Source: Anniella stebbinsi (taxonomy: Eukaryota > Chordata > Lepidosauria > Squamata > Anniellidae). Taken from it: a DNA stretch of 64,000 bases. Below the pieces are notes generated by a model that had not been told where the DNA came from, ran no database searches, and saw only the letters and a list, made by a program, of their open reading frames with translations. The position numbers and the translations under genes were made by a program. Within the stretch, counting starts at the first letter, position 1; each line of letters opens with the position of its first letter. Shown piece after piece: positions 41,386-52,113 of this stretch. The stretch is taken from contig JARDYH010000003.1 of the NCBI GenBank assembly GCA_029215795.1, forward strand, positions 266,261,562 to 266,325,561. Reading direction: 5' to 3'.

Positions 41386-41705
41386 TAGGGTGACCAGATA
41401 AAATCCAGGTCAGGGCTCATGTAACTTTAACAGTTGTAGAGCAAAGGAAATTTCAGCCAGTGACATTTGTATGCAATTAGTTCCTGGTGAAATTCCCTCT
41501 TCATCACAACTGTTAAAGTTGCAGGGCCCCTGCCTTCTTTTGCATCTGGTCACTCTAGTATAGTGCCTGCACCTTTAACTGTTGTGATGAAGAGGGAATA
41601 TCACCAGGAACTAACTGCATACAAATGACACTGTCTGAAATTCCCTTTGCTCTACAACAGTTAAAGTTACATGAGCCCTGACCTGGATTTTATCTGGTCA
41701 GCCTA
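41386..41705. mobile_element. hAT-like foldback element, TAGGGTGACCAGATA family
   Basis: Nearly the whole element is an imperfect inverted repeat: TAGGGTGACCAGATAAAATC at the left and GATTTTATCTGGTCAGCCTA at the right, with arms of about 130 bases including CAACTGTTAAAGTTGCAGGG. Length 320, identical to the copy at 60336-60655. The flanks share CTATAG (41380-41385 and 41707-41712), a worn duplication. Confidence 0.78.
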
Positions 41706-42480
41706 TCTATAGCATGTGGTCTGTTTTGATGACATTTGTTCATTTACTAATATGCAAGTTGACCATGTGGGAGCAAGCAAGCTCTCAAATGGTGCTAAAA
41801 TTTAAACTAGAATCAGTTCCTCCCAAAAGCAAACAGCAAGGATGTAGAAACTAGGGCCCAGATCCAGCCCACCTGGGGTTACGATCTGGCCCTCCGGGGC
41901 TCCAGAGATGGTCATGCCACTTAGATCTTGACCATCATCATCAACAATAACATCAACATCTTCATCATCTCACATGTATGCCACTTTTCCATGGTAAAGC
42001 CATGCTCAAAGTGGCTTACAGCAGCCTCAAGAAAAATAGATCAAATGCAGCACTATTTCCAGCAAGCTCACAATCACAAATCATAATGGCATTTAAATAG
42101 TCCTACAAGATCTCACAGTAAAATATACACCAAAATGAAGCAACTCACTCATAACAAAAGTGAAATGCAAAACAATTTCAAGCAGATGAAAAGTAATTTG
42201 GCTCATCTCAATCAAAGGGTTATCCCCGCCACCAGGCCTAAACAACACCCTCTGCTGATGTTCTGGAGGCACCTTTACCAGCAGAAGAAGGCTTTGTAGC
42301 TGGAATCAGTTGGGGCCCTGACTTATCAGGCCAGGTGGAAGAGGAACAGGGCCCAGCTTTGCAGGACTCACAATTGGACAGTCTCTGATTGTTTTACAGT
42401 TTCCTGGACTTTGTGTAGGGTTTTTCCCCTCATTCTAAAATATGGAAATGCCTCTCAAAAGGCTTAATTACCGGCAGTTA
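41706..42480 (-). mobile_element. L2-like 3' fragment in otherwise unique sequence
   Basis: 41925-42360 has the LINE-tail look on plus: an ATC/AAC-rich run, GTATGCCACTTTTCCATGG, CTCAAAGTGGCTTACAGC and CAGCAGAAGAAGGCTTTG. Highly decayed; family by resemblance only. Confidence 0.35.
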
Positions 42481-42819
42481 GAGTTTTGAGCTAAAATATG
42501 TTGGTATTTTTAGCCCTGCCCCCTTTATGTTTGCTCCACCCACCACTGGAAAGAAACCCTCGAGAGCTTTTCCAAAACGGCATTTGTCCCTCAGGCTAAA
42601 ATAAGTCCAGCAACCCTGGTATACAGCATGCTGTTGGAGTCCACAGCGGCCTGCAACACAACTCAGATTTCTGTCACCCAGAGATGCTTGAGGAGTCTTT
42701 CTCCGATATGAACTGATCCATGCCTTCTGAATGAAGGTGCCAATCAAAACTTAACTCATCCACTGGCTTTGCACTTCTCTAATGTTCTGATGCAGTTTTT
42801 AGATGCATTTAGAATTTAG

Positions 42820-43310
42820 AAGATGCATTTTTAAAAATAAATAAAATTATTTATTTCTTTATAATATTCATATTATATTCCACTCCCCATCCAAAAGATT
42901 TTGGAGTGGTAAGCAAATAAAATCAAAGAATAATAAAAAATATCATATTAAACATACAATTTTTTAAAGAACAAAATACTGATAAAACCCCATTACTGGT
43001 AAAATCGTGGCTGGTCATTAAGGGAAGGCTTCCTGAAACAGCAACATTTTCAAGAGGTGCTGGAAGCTATACTACATTGGCCCTGCTTGACCTCCAAAGT
43101 CAGGGAATTCCATAGGAAGGGGGCCACCACAATGAAGGCTCTTCTCCAGGTGGACTCCAATCAGACAATGGGTCCATGTGGAAGCACCAAGGACATGCCC
43201 ATAGATGACCTCAGTGACCAGGGAGGTAAGGGAGAAGCCATTCTCTCAGGTATTCTGAACCCAAGTTGTGCACTAGTACTAGAACCTTAAATCTGGCCCG
43301 GAAGCAAATT
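42820..43310 (-). mobile_element. L2-like LINE 3' end
   Basis: ATTATATTCCACTCCCCATC, TTTTGGAGTGGTAAGCAAAT (tail) then GGGAATTCCATAGGAAGGG, GGGGCCACCACAATGAAGGC and GAACCTTAAATCTGGCCCGG (ORF side), in complement. It is comparable with 670-1225. Confidence 0.5.
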
Positions 43311-43328
43311 TTGAGAGAAAATGAGTTT

Positions 43329-43436
43329 TAATAATAATAATAATAATAATAATATATTTCTTTCTTACCCACCTCTCCCTCTGGATCGAGGTGGGGAACA
43401 ACATTAAAAGCAAATGATATAAAATACATAATTTTA
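43329..43436 (-). mobile_element. L2-like LINE 3' terminus with (TAA)n
   Basis: (TAA)n at 43329-43354 followed by TTCTTACCCACCTCTCCCTC and GGATCGAGGTGGGGAACAAC. Complement of the L2 end at 9630-9681. Confidence 0.65.
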
Positions 43437-43716
43437 TGGTCATTACCTTTAAAGCCCTACATGGTTTGGGTCCAGGTTACCTGCAGGATCGCCTTCTCCC
43501 ATACAATCTGCCCTGCACGCCCCAGTGGAATTTTAGGATGTTTTTAGGATGTTTTTAGGATGTTTCATAGCTATTTTAATAATGTGCACCATGTTTTTAA
43601 TCAGTTCTATGTATTTTATCATATTTTATATTTACTGCTGATCCCCACCTCAATCCAAACAGAGAAGCCGGTAAGAAATAATTTTTTTTTAATTATTATT
43701 ATTATTATTATTATTA
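43437..43716 (+). mobile_element. L2-like LINE 3' part with internal deletion
   Basis: CATTACCTTTAAAGCCCTAC, TGGGTCCAGGTTACCTGCAG and GATCGCCTTCTCCCATACAA are ORF sequence. It then jumps to GGAATTTTAGGATG with a three-fold TTTTTAGGATG duplication, and to the UTR and (ATT)n tail at 43691-43716. ORF sequence after the LPYN region is deleted. Confidence 0.7.
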
Positions 43717-44300
43717 ACTGATTAAAAACATATAAAGACTAATACATTATTAAAATACCAATAAAACTCTTAATATTTGACCGGGTGGGCCTGCCAGAAG
43801 AGATTAGTCTTTATAGCTTTCTTAAAATCCAGAAGACTGTTAAATTGGTAAATCTCACCCAGCAGGCCATTCCACAGTCCGGGAGCGGCAGAAGAGAAGG
43901 TCCTCTGGTAAATGGTTGTCAGCCTAGTTTTGGCTGACTGTAGTAAATTCTTCCCAGAGGACCTGAGCGTGCAGGGGGGGGGGGATTGTATGGGAGAAGG
44001 CAATCCCGCAGATAACCTGGACCCAAACCATGTAGGGCTTTAAAGGTAATGACCAACACTTTGTACTTTGCCCGGAAAGTAATTGGCAGCCAGTGAAGTG
44101 ATTTTAAAGCTGGTGTAATATGGTCACCCCTAGGTGTACCGGTGACCCACCTGGCTGCCATATTTTGAACTAGTTGATGTTTCTGGACTAGGCACAGAGG
44201 TAGCCCTATGTACAGCGCATAGCAGAAGTTGAGCCTCAAAGTTACCAGCGCGCGCACTACCATCTTTAGGTCTTCCAACTCTAGGAGGTCTTCCAACTCA
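43717..44300 (-). mobile_element. L2-like LINE: ORF2 C-terminus and 3' UTR
   Basis: On the minus strand: LELEDLKMVVRALVTLRLNF, LVQNMAARWVTGTPRGDHIT, LHWLPITFRAKYKVLVITFK and ALHGLGPGYLRDCLLPY. A frame change near a G10 run at 43975-43985 is followed by AAPGLWNGLLGEI and KKAIKTNLFWQAHPVKY. It lies tail-to-tail with the copy at 43437-43716, so the two (ATT)/(TAA) tails meet. Confidence 0.83.
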
Positions 44301-44956
44301 GTTTAAATACATAATTAAATCCAAATTCTCTTGAGGACTAAAACTTATTTTTAGATAAACATGGAAATGGGACAGGACAGATCCAGGAGTAAACACATGT
44401 TAGAGTGACAAGGATTAGAGTAGTTCCACCTGCAAAGGTTGCCTAAAACAATTTAAACAACATGAATGCATACAATGTGTGCATCTCCACTATTCTATTT
44501 CTATTTCTATTTCTTTATATCCCCCCTTTTTCCCAGGGATGGGAAAACAAACCATTAAAAACAAAGCACAACCATTGCAGGCTACATTGCAACAAACTGT
44601 TTCTACCCCAATGCCCACCCTGATCAAGGAGACCATGCCAAATCCTTTCTACAGCTGGTTACTAACAATTGAAATGTCCAAGGAATTTCAAGGACAGCAA
44701 AAAGAGTTTGAATATAGTGAGAAGCTCCATATACTCCTAATCTGCCAACACAGCACACCTGAAGCATAATTTGAGGCAAATTTGGGGACGTTTGTTTGGA
44801 CACAACACCCAAGAAATTTCAATCGGGTGAGCAAAAACGCTCAGGGAAGTTCAATAGATATATTGTTTCTCCTCCCTCTCCTCTTTGCTCCCTCTAATGA
44901 ATATCCCCTATAACGACTTCATATTGAAAAACACAACAATGCAATAATTATTAAGG
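44301..44956. other. No gene seen
   Basis: AT-rich. A (TATTTC)n run lies at 44494-44514. A 96-codon frame at 44479-44769 has no recognisable motif. Confidence 0.4.
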
Positions 44957-45631
44957 AAGAGTCAACAATCCTCTATGGTGCAGCCACACTTAGAATACTG
45001 TGTACAGTTTTGGTCACCATACCTAAAAAAAAAAAAAGATATTGTAGAGCTGGAAAAAGTGCAGAAAAGGGCAACTAAAATGGTCAAGGGATTGGAACAC
45101 TCCACTCTGGGGGAAGGTTACAACAGCTGGGATTGTTTAGCTTGGTCAAAATGGAGGGTACGGGAAGACATGATAGAGATGCACAAAATTATGCCTGGAG
45201 TACAGAATGTGAATAGGGAGATATTTTCCCCCCTCTCCCATAATACTAATACCTGGGCTCATCCCATGAAGCTGACTGGTTGGACATTCAGCAGAGACAA
45301 ACGGAAGTACTTCTTCACCCTAGTGCATAGTTAAACTGTGGAATTCACTACCACAATTTGCATGGGTTTAAAAGGGGGTTGGATAACTTCCTGGAGGAGA
45401 AGGCTATCAATGGCTACTAGTCCTGAGGGCTAAGTGCAACCTCCATTACCAGAGGAAGCAAGCCAATATAGACCAGTTGCTGGGGAACATGGGTGGGAGG
45501 GTGCTGTTGAACCATGCCCTGCTTGTGGTACCTGCACGACAGCTGGTTGGCCACTGTGTGAACAGTGTGAGTGCTGGACTGGATGGACCCTTGGTCTGAT
45601 CCAGCAGAGCTCTTCTTATGTTCTTATGTTC
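44957..45631 (+). mobile_element. CR1 LINE: ORF2 C-terminus, 3' UTR and tail
   Basis: Encodes VQPHLEYCVQFWSPYLKK, VELEKVQKRATKMVKGLEHS, REDMIEMHKIMPGV and KRKYFFTLVHS, the CR1 ORF2 C-terminal module. Stops follow. The UTR has GGCTATCAATGGCTACTAGT, CAGTTGCTGGGGAACATGGG and ends CTTCTTATGTTCTTATG. Most complete CR1 3' half in the window; no RT core. Confidence 0.88.
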
Positions 45632-45997
45632 TCCATCGAGAACATTTGTCTCAAAGTGAGGACAGGGGATGTGTATTCAAAGCATTCATTGGGGGAGACT
45701 GTACAATTGCAGGGCAGTGATTCTATGTTTGCTTTTTTTTCCTCCCCCCCCCCCAGTATATTATGTGTCAGCTGCCATTTTTTTCCCATCATGCACCAAA
45801 ATTATACCACATAGAGGAGCTAGGATACCTAGAGGAGCTGGCTGCGGAGGCAACCCTAAAACAAAGTTGTTATTAAAAAAAAGAAAAAAGCAATAACAAC
45901 AAGATAACCACCCTGGGAATACCCAGGGCATGAAGGGTGGCATATAAATACAAATCAATGGGTTTAAACCAACATACACCCTTCTTAGACTAACTAT
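45632..45997. other. No gene seen
   Basis: Contains a C10 run at 45745-45755 and a short tandem (AGAGGAGCTRGGATACCT / AGAGGAGCTGGCTGCGG). Confidence 0.35.
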
Positions 45998-46237
45998 GGC
46001 CTGATCTACACCCAGCAGGATTTAGCAGTATGAAAGTGGTATGAAAGCAGTATATAAAGGCAGGATCCACACTGCTGCTTTATTGAAGTGCACTGACAAC
46101 TGTTGGGGCCCATTGACACATACCATAGACCGCTGTCATACCACTCTCATAGTGCTATATCCTGCTTGGTGTAGATGTATCATGGGCCCCAACGCTGCAC
46201 GTCAATACCAGTATAAAGCAGCAGTGTAGATCCAGCC
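45998..46237 (+). mobile_element. Harbinger-like MITE, GGCCT-ATCTACACC family, TAT duplication
   Basis: Left GGCCTGATCTACACCCAGC, right GTGTAGATCCAGCC. Flanked by TAT on both sides (45995-45997 and 46238-46240). The interior AGTATGAAAGTGGTATGAAA and CAACTGTTGGGGCCCATTGA match 11570-11814. No coding capacity. Confidence 0.78.
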
Positions 46238-46531
46238 TATGACTAACTAATCTCCCATTCATTTCAAAGGGTCTACGATGTTGTGTTGGGTTTTATCCAA
46301 TAAGACTCCACCACCACCACCACCCCGCCCTCCATGCATCTTTTAAATAATTCCTAGACCTGGGCTGAAACATTTAGCCCAGATTTTTGTCACATCAGGA
46401 GCAGGACAGGGAGGAATGAAAACCTTTCCCAAACATTATAAAAATGTTGAGAGGAGAGGTTGAAGTCAATGCACTTTTTCTGTGTGGAGTGTACTTAGTT
46501 TGAATGAGCCGGCTGATGGTAGTTGCTTCCC

Positions 46532-46577
<46 letters not shown>

Positions 46578-46879
46578 ACTTTATAAAAACAAAGCCATTG
46601 TTCCAAGGGATGGTTTGGCTGCACAGTTTACTTCAAAGCTGTGATCAGAATGTCCCTAATAATTATTGGGGAACTCATGGGCATCCTTGAGGGGTGCCAA
46701 GTCCCAAGTCTCATGGGGGACAAATGGTCCCATGAAGATGGGTGAAATGTGGCCAGCCCTAATATTTCTCCCCCCAAACATTTTCTGAGTTTTGTACAGC
46801 CTTAAATATTATGTCTACGAGATATAGCATTCTTTGTATGGAGTCCTCATCTGCAACAAACTCATACCAAACGAAACAG
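46238..46879. other. Unique sequence with (TA)n
   Basis: A (TA)19 run at 46534-46571. No gene or element otherwise seen. Confidence 0.5.
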
Positions 46880-47330
46880 GATTCCATAGTATTTTAAGGA
46901 CATACATAGCAATGAGGGAGAGTTTTGTTTGGTTCGCATTTCGATAAAAACATACCAAATTTGCACTTCCTGAAACAACATGCAAACGGGAAGCCTACAA
47001 ACATGCATATATTAAGGGAAAGTGCTTGTAAACATGTGTACAAGTGCAAATGTGTATACAAAAATCTGGATATTAGGGAAAATGTGCATAAAAATGCTTA
47101 GGGCAGAATCCAACAGTGTGCTTACGTCTCTGACGATTCTCTTCGGCCCCACTGATTCTGTTGCGCACGCAGTGGGTCCTACCAGTTCTGTTCCACGAGC
47201 TCCACCAGACGTGCTAAATCTTCCTTCCTTAAGTGACGGGTCCCACTTGCAGATAGTGGTCCCACATGCATTGGGGAATTGGCAGAGGCATAAGCTGTTG
47301 GATTCCATCCCTAGGAATGTTCATCCAGAC
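46880..47330. repeat. Dispersed repeat with ATGCATATATTAAGGG/GTGCA words
   Basis: GGTTCGCATTTCGATAAAA, ACATGCATATATTAAGGGA, ACATGTGTACAAGTGC and a right side ending GATTCCATCCCTAGG. The ATCCCTA end matches hAT-like right ends. The middle (47110-47270) differs from the other members and may be a separate unit. Confidence 0.4.
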
Positions 47331-47356
47331 GTTTTCTTTTTTTTCCTTTCCTTTCA

Positions 47357-47897
47357 TAAGAACATTAGAACAGTCATGCTAGGTCAGACCGAGGGTCTAT
47401 CTAGTCCAGACTCTGTTCACACAGTGGCCAACCAGCTGTTGACCAGGGACCCACGAGCAGGACTGCCTCTGATACTGGAGGTTTCACTTAACCATCAGGA
47501 CTAGTAGCCATTGACTCCCTTCTCCTCCAGGAATTTATCCAACCCACTTTTAAAGCCATCCAAATTGGTGGCCATCACTACACCTTGTGGTAGTGAGTTC
47601 CATTGTTTAACTATGTGCTGTGTGAAGAAGTGCTTCCCTTTATCTGGCCTGAATCTCCCACCCGCCAGCTTCATGGGATGACTCCATCGGGTTCTAGCAT
47701 TATGGGACAGGGAGAAAAATGTCTCCCCATCCACGTCTTTCACACTATGCAAAACTTCATACACCTCTATCATGTCTCCCCTTAGCCTCCTTTTTTCCAA
47801 GCTAAACAATCCCAGCTGTTGTAACCTTCCCTCATAGGGGAGATGCTCCAGTCCCTTCATCATTTTAGTTGCCCTTTTCTGCACTTTTTCCAGCTCT
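47357..47897 (-). mobile_element. CR1 LINE: ORF2 C-terminus and 3' UTR
   Basis: On the minus strand an unbroken frame encodes [40 protein letters not shown] and DKGKHFFTQHIVKQWNSLPQ, ending near FLEEKGVNGY. The UTR complement carries GACCGAGGGTCTATCTAGTC. The intact 127-codon frame suggests a comparatively young copy, but the element is 5'-truncated at about 47897. Confidence 0.9.
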
Positions 47898-47999
47898 TTT
47901 TTTGGAGCTCTTCCTTCCCTTCCCTTTCCTGTTCTTTCCTCTTCCTTTCATTTTTATGTTGCAAACTGATGTGGAACAAACTTAAGATAGAAACAAAAA

Positions 48000-48395
48000 T
48001 AAGATACTGAGAGAAACTGAAATGGACAGATGGCCATCACCAGGAAATCTGGCCCTTTGGGAGAACACCAGACTTCTGCAGTGCCCCCACGTTCCGGGGA
48101 ATTTTCATGCATTTTTGCTTCAGCCATAATCTGCACATATTTGCATAATCCACACATGACCTTAAATTGCTCAAATTACATAATGTACAACCGTCATTTG
48201 CACTCGTGTCTTTTTGCACAAAATTGCATAATTTACGGAAATTCTGCCAGCTAGCCGGAATCGTTACGCACCAAGTCAGGCCAGCTGCTCGAAGAAGGAA
48301 CAGATTCCGGTGGGCCGGACCGCCAAAATCTTGTTGAGATCCACCTCTCAGTTGGATTCCCCTGCCATCCTGAGATGTGTCCATCCCTAGATTTA
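48000..48395 (+). mobile_element. hAT-like non-autonomous element, decayed
   Basis: AGATGGCCATCACCAGG at the left and GAGATGTGTCCATCCCTAG at the right frame words shared with 20350-20723: CAGTGCCCCCACGTTCCG, ATCTGCACATATTTGCATAA, GATTCCCCTGCCATCC. Confidence 0.5.
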
Positions 48396-48399
48396 CCAC

Positions 48400-49384
48400 A
48401 TTCTTAATCAACCACCTGCCTTTCCTTGCTGCATTTGCACTCCGAGGTATTCAAATCCAGATGCGTGCCACTATCTGTACAGCACCTAACACAGCCAAAC
48501 TCTAGCCCTGGCTGCTTTATGCTCCAGGCATTTCAGCAACATGATTAAGTATATTTGCATTTGCGCCTGCTTGAAGTCAGAGCTGGCAATATTTATTCTG
48601 AGGCTCATTTTCGTATTTCACCCCCTCCTTTCCAAATGTCATTATTATTTAATTTTTCTTCCAATGCGTGCCAAGGTCTTAATCTGTATTGCACCGGCAG
48701 TGGGAATGTTTGAAAGAATCATTTCCCAAGGCACGCTTAATACATTTCCAGTAAATTGTACCTAAACCTGTCCAGCTGGCTGTGGGTCATTTAGCAAGCG
48801 ACACACCCACACAGCGTTCCTTCGACGCCACCTGAGGGTTACCTCAGTGCTTTCAAAACAAAACAAAACCCAAAAAGCCATATATGATGATGGGATAAAG
48901 CTTTGCTAATGTGCAAATGCAATGGGGGAATACAATGATAACTGCCCACTGGGGAGCAGAAGGATCTTTTTAAGTTTTGTTATGGGAAAGCATACAACAC
49001 GGGATTAGACAACAGGTTTTGGCAGATCAGTGCAGAAATTACACCAGCTTTAAAGGAAAGCAGCAGCAAGAAGCGGTGTGATTATTTAAAACCATTTCTT
49101 CTTGGCTTCTTCTTTTCTTTTCTTTTTTCTTTTTTTAAGAAAACTAGACACGAAAGTTTCTCAAGTGCTTTTTAGCCAGGGCTTTTGAAAATGACTCTTC
49201 TAGTTGTAAACAACCTCATAGGTGATAAAGGCTGCATTTTCTTTACACGAGGAAAGAAGAATGACTCTTTTCCTAACGCCTAGTGAAAATGTGTCAGGGT
49301 ATTCATGGCTTCAATCCAACCCCCCCCCCTTTCACATCCCCCCAAAATAAACGCAAGGGCATTTTTCGGGCCAAGCCCACATAT
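48400..49384. other. Unique block, candidate conserved non-coding sequence (48420-48780)
   Basis: No recognisable repeat in 48420-48780. It carries ATGATTAAGTATATTTGCAT, AATGTCATTATTATTTAATT and GCTTAATACATTTCC. A T-rich run lies at 49105-49137. No coding evidence. Confidence 0.3.
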
Positions 49385-49620
49385 TATTTATTTTATTTTA
49401 TTTATTGCATTTTTATACCGCCCTATAGCCACAGCTCTCTGGGCGGTTCACAAAAATTAAAACCATAAAATCATTTTAAAAATATAAAACAAGCCACAAT
49501 CCAAAAACAACAAATAACATACATTCTAAAAACACAACCAGAATAAAACCAGAATAAAACCAGCAGCAGGAATTAATACAGATTAAAATACAAATTTAAA
49601 ACAGCAAGGCTGTGATTGCA
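49385..49620 (-). mobile_element. L2-like LINE 3' UTR (CTCTGGGCGG subfamily)
   Basis: (TTTTA)n, GCATTTTTATACCGCCCTAT, AGCCACAGCTCTCTGGGCGG, TTCACAAAAATTAAAACC. Near-identical to 32293-32520 in layout. Confidence 0.72.
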
Positions 49621-50027
49621 TTTGAAATACTTTCATTAGAAAAATAGGCATGTTAAAATGCGCATTTGGGGGAGCAGGGGGAAACACATGTTCATGCATT
49701 AGAGAGCAATCCTATAGATCCCTAGAATTTGCACTCCCCTCCCTCTCATAGCCAGCACTAAGAGTGGTAAAGGGGGCATGCCAGTGATTGGGGAGGGAGA
49801 GAATTTGGGGAAGCTGGGATTTGATGCACTACAAAGCCTCTTCATCCTCCTTCCCTCCCACTCTGACATGCCCCAGCTAAATGGGCAAAAACACCCATCT
49901 AGCCAAAATGCTGAGTGGGAGGAGCCTCCAATGCTCTTCCTGCTCTGCATTGGATGCCCATAAGCCTCCAAGCATCGGCATAGAATTGCGAGCATCGGCA
50001 TAGGATTGTGCCCTCAGTCAAGGACTA
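49621..50027. other. No gene seen
   Basis: Neutral sequence with a doubled GCATCGGCATAGRATTG near 49973-50008. Confidence 0.35.
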
Positions 50028-50207
50028 AGGGGGCTTACATGGTTCTCCTCCTCTCCATTTTATCCTCACAACAACCCTGTGAGGTAGGCTAGGCTGATAG
50101 TCAGTGACTGGCCCAAAGTCACCCAGTGAACTTCATGGGCAGGTAAGGACTAGGACTTAGGTCTCCCAAGTCCCCCGCCCAACACTATAACCACTGTACC
50201 ACGATTT
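50028..50207 (-). mobile_element. tRNA-derived SINE (GTGTGGTGTAGTGG family)
   Basis: CTCCATTTTATCCTCACAAC, CCCTGTGAGGTAGGCTAGGC, AAAGTCACCCAGTGAACTTC and ATAACCACTGTACCACG on plus, all complements of the copy at 57285-57504. Confidence 0.68.
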
Positions 50208-50239
50208 TAGCTATATTTTAGCTGGGGGTAGGGTAACAA

Positions 50240-50690
50240 GGCTGATCAGGGGTCCAGCGACAAAGCCCTATGAGGACAGACTGAAAGAACTGGGCATGTT
50301 TAGCCTGGAGAAAAGAAGATTGAAGGAAGACATGAGAGCCCTCTTCAAATACTTGAAAGGTTGTCATTCAGAGGAGGGACAGGAACTCTTCTCGATCATC
50401 CCAGAGTGCAGGACATGGAATAATAGGCTCAAGTGACAGGAAGCCAGATTCTGGCCGGACATCAGGAAAAACTTCCTGACTGTTAGAGCAATACAACAAT
50501 GAATCCAATGACCCAGGGAGGTGGTGGGCTCTCCCACACTAGAGGCATTCAAGAGGCAGCTGGACAACCATCTGTCGGGTATGCTTTGAGGTGGATTCCT
50601 GCATTGAGCAGGGGGTTGGACTCAATGGCCTTATGGGGCCCTTCCAACTCTACCGTTCTATGATTCTATGAATCCTATAACCCCTACACA
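50240..50690 (+). mobile_element. CR1 LINE: ORF2 C-terminus and (ATTCTATG) tail
   Basis: Encodes a [24 protein letters not shown] stretch with a stop in the middle. The UTR reads TGGACAACCATCTGTCGGG, CATTGAGCAGGGGGTTGGAC, GGGGCCCTTCCAACTCTACC and ends TTCTATGATTCTATGAATCC. Same subfamily as 31880-32292. Confidence 0.85.
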
Positions 50691-51750
50691 TCATCTGGGG
50701 AGGGGGGGGGCATAGGTTTTTTTTATTCCTCAGGATCTGAGGTCAGAACCAGGGCTCTGATCTCAGAGCCCACAAGCCATGCTCCTTGCCCTTTCCCCTG
50801 CCCCCTCATAGCTGGAGTGTTTTTTCCCAGCTCTGCACCAGAAAAAGGAGTGCATAGACATCATAAAGGGGACAACACAAAAGCTGCTTTACATATCTTC
50901 CTATGCACTGCATGGCCTCTCCCTTCCCCACTCTGAAGCTCCCCAACTAGACAGACAGGATCGCATGTCTAGCCAAAACTGCATGGCGCCCAGAGCCGCC
51001 TGGCATTGGATAGTCGTCAGCCTCCAAATGCGGAGCTGAAGACTATTTTCATAGGGTTGCAGCTTTCGCAAATAGCTTCAGGAAAAACGTAAGTTTGAAA
51101 AGAAGAATGCATGTATTTCACTTACAGTCCCACTGCATCACGGTCATTGTAGTGATAAAGTTGCATAATACTTCACCACAACTGTTTGTTGCAGGATTTG
51201 GCAAGGAAATGAAGAGAGTTGAAGAAACTGAAATATCAGAAGAATGCAACTGATTTGGCCTAAAAGTGTGAACAAATTGCAACAATATAGACAGGCTGAG
51301 AATAAACAATACTTACTGATATAAACACGGCAACAACAAAAGCTTCCCAGTCCAGATGTAGCAGATATTTTTGGAAATATGGTAGGTAGAAGTTTACCCC
51401 AATTACAATTACCTAACTTATTTTGGAAGAAGTATTATGACAAATCAAACAAAAGAGCCTGAAATAACCACATAGCAGGCACATGTTAAAGATAATGCCA
51501 AAATCACCTTACTAAGATTTCCTTTTATGCAGACTTTCAAATACATTACAGTGACATATTTAGCATAGAAAGCAATTAGGACTAGGACATCAAGACACTT
51601 CACTCCAAATGATCCAACCGGAAAGAGGACTATTTAAAATAGATAATTCCTATCTCTGGTCCTGCCTTCTCCATTTTCAATTTGCCCTCTATGTTTAATC
51701 TAGGTTGTACTGAAGGATTTGGTGGTGAAGAGAAGAGTGAGACAGACATT
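50691..51750. other. No gene seen
   Basis: G9 run at 50701; otherwise neutral to AT-rich unique sequence. Frames under 75 codons. Confidence 0.35.
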
Positions 51751-52110
51751 GGGCTCGTTTGCGTGACACAGCCAGCCCACTGAGGGTTATTTAACCTACA
51801 ATGAGCCACACTGTGTGTGTTCACCATTTCCAGTATGTGAATGGGGGTCATGGCATATTATGCAAACCAGGCTATCATGGATTATTCAAGGGTTAAACAA
51901 CTCTTGTATAACTCTACTACTAATTGAGGGTTATGTGAAGGTTGTTTAACCCTCAAATAACCAAAAATGGTTGGGTTCGTACCACACACCGCTACCTCCC
52001 AATCACGAGTTGCCTATTCAAAATGGCTTCCACACACACACGGAACATGCCACAGCTCATCATGGGTTAAACAACCCATGCTGGCCGAGCCTTGTCACGT
52101 GAACCTGGTC
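51751..52110 (+). mobile_element. Harbinger-like MITE, GGGCTCGTTTGCGTGACAC family, ATT duplication
   Basis: Left GGGCTCGTTTGCGTGACAC, right CTTGTCACGTGAACCTGGTC, an imperfect inverted pair. ATT flanks both sides (51748-51750 and 52111-52113). The interior carries inverted GAGGGTTATTTAACC / GGGTTAAACAACCCATG words. No coding frame. Related in end design to 4526-4716 and 53338-53546. Confidence 0.68.
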
Positions 52111-52113
52111 ATT

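Noticed and set aside
44479..44769. A 96-codon frame as a possible retroviral remnant
   Set aside because: No gag, pol or env motif, no long terminal repeat and no primer-binding site could be seen.
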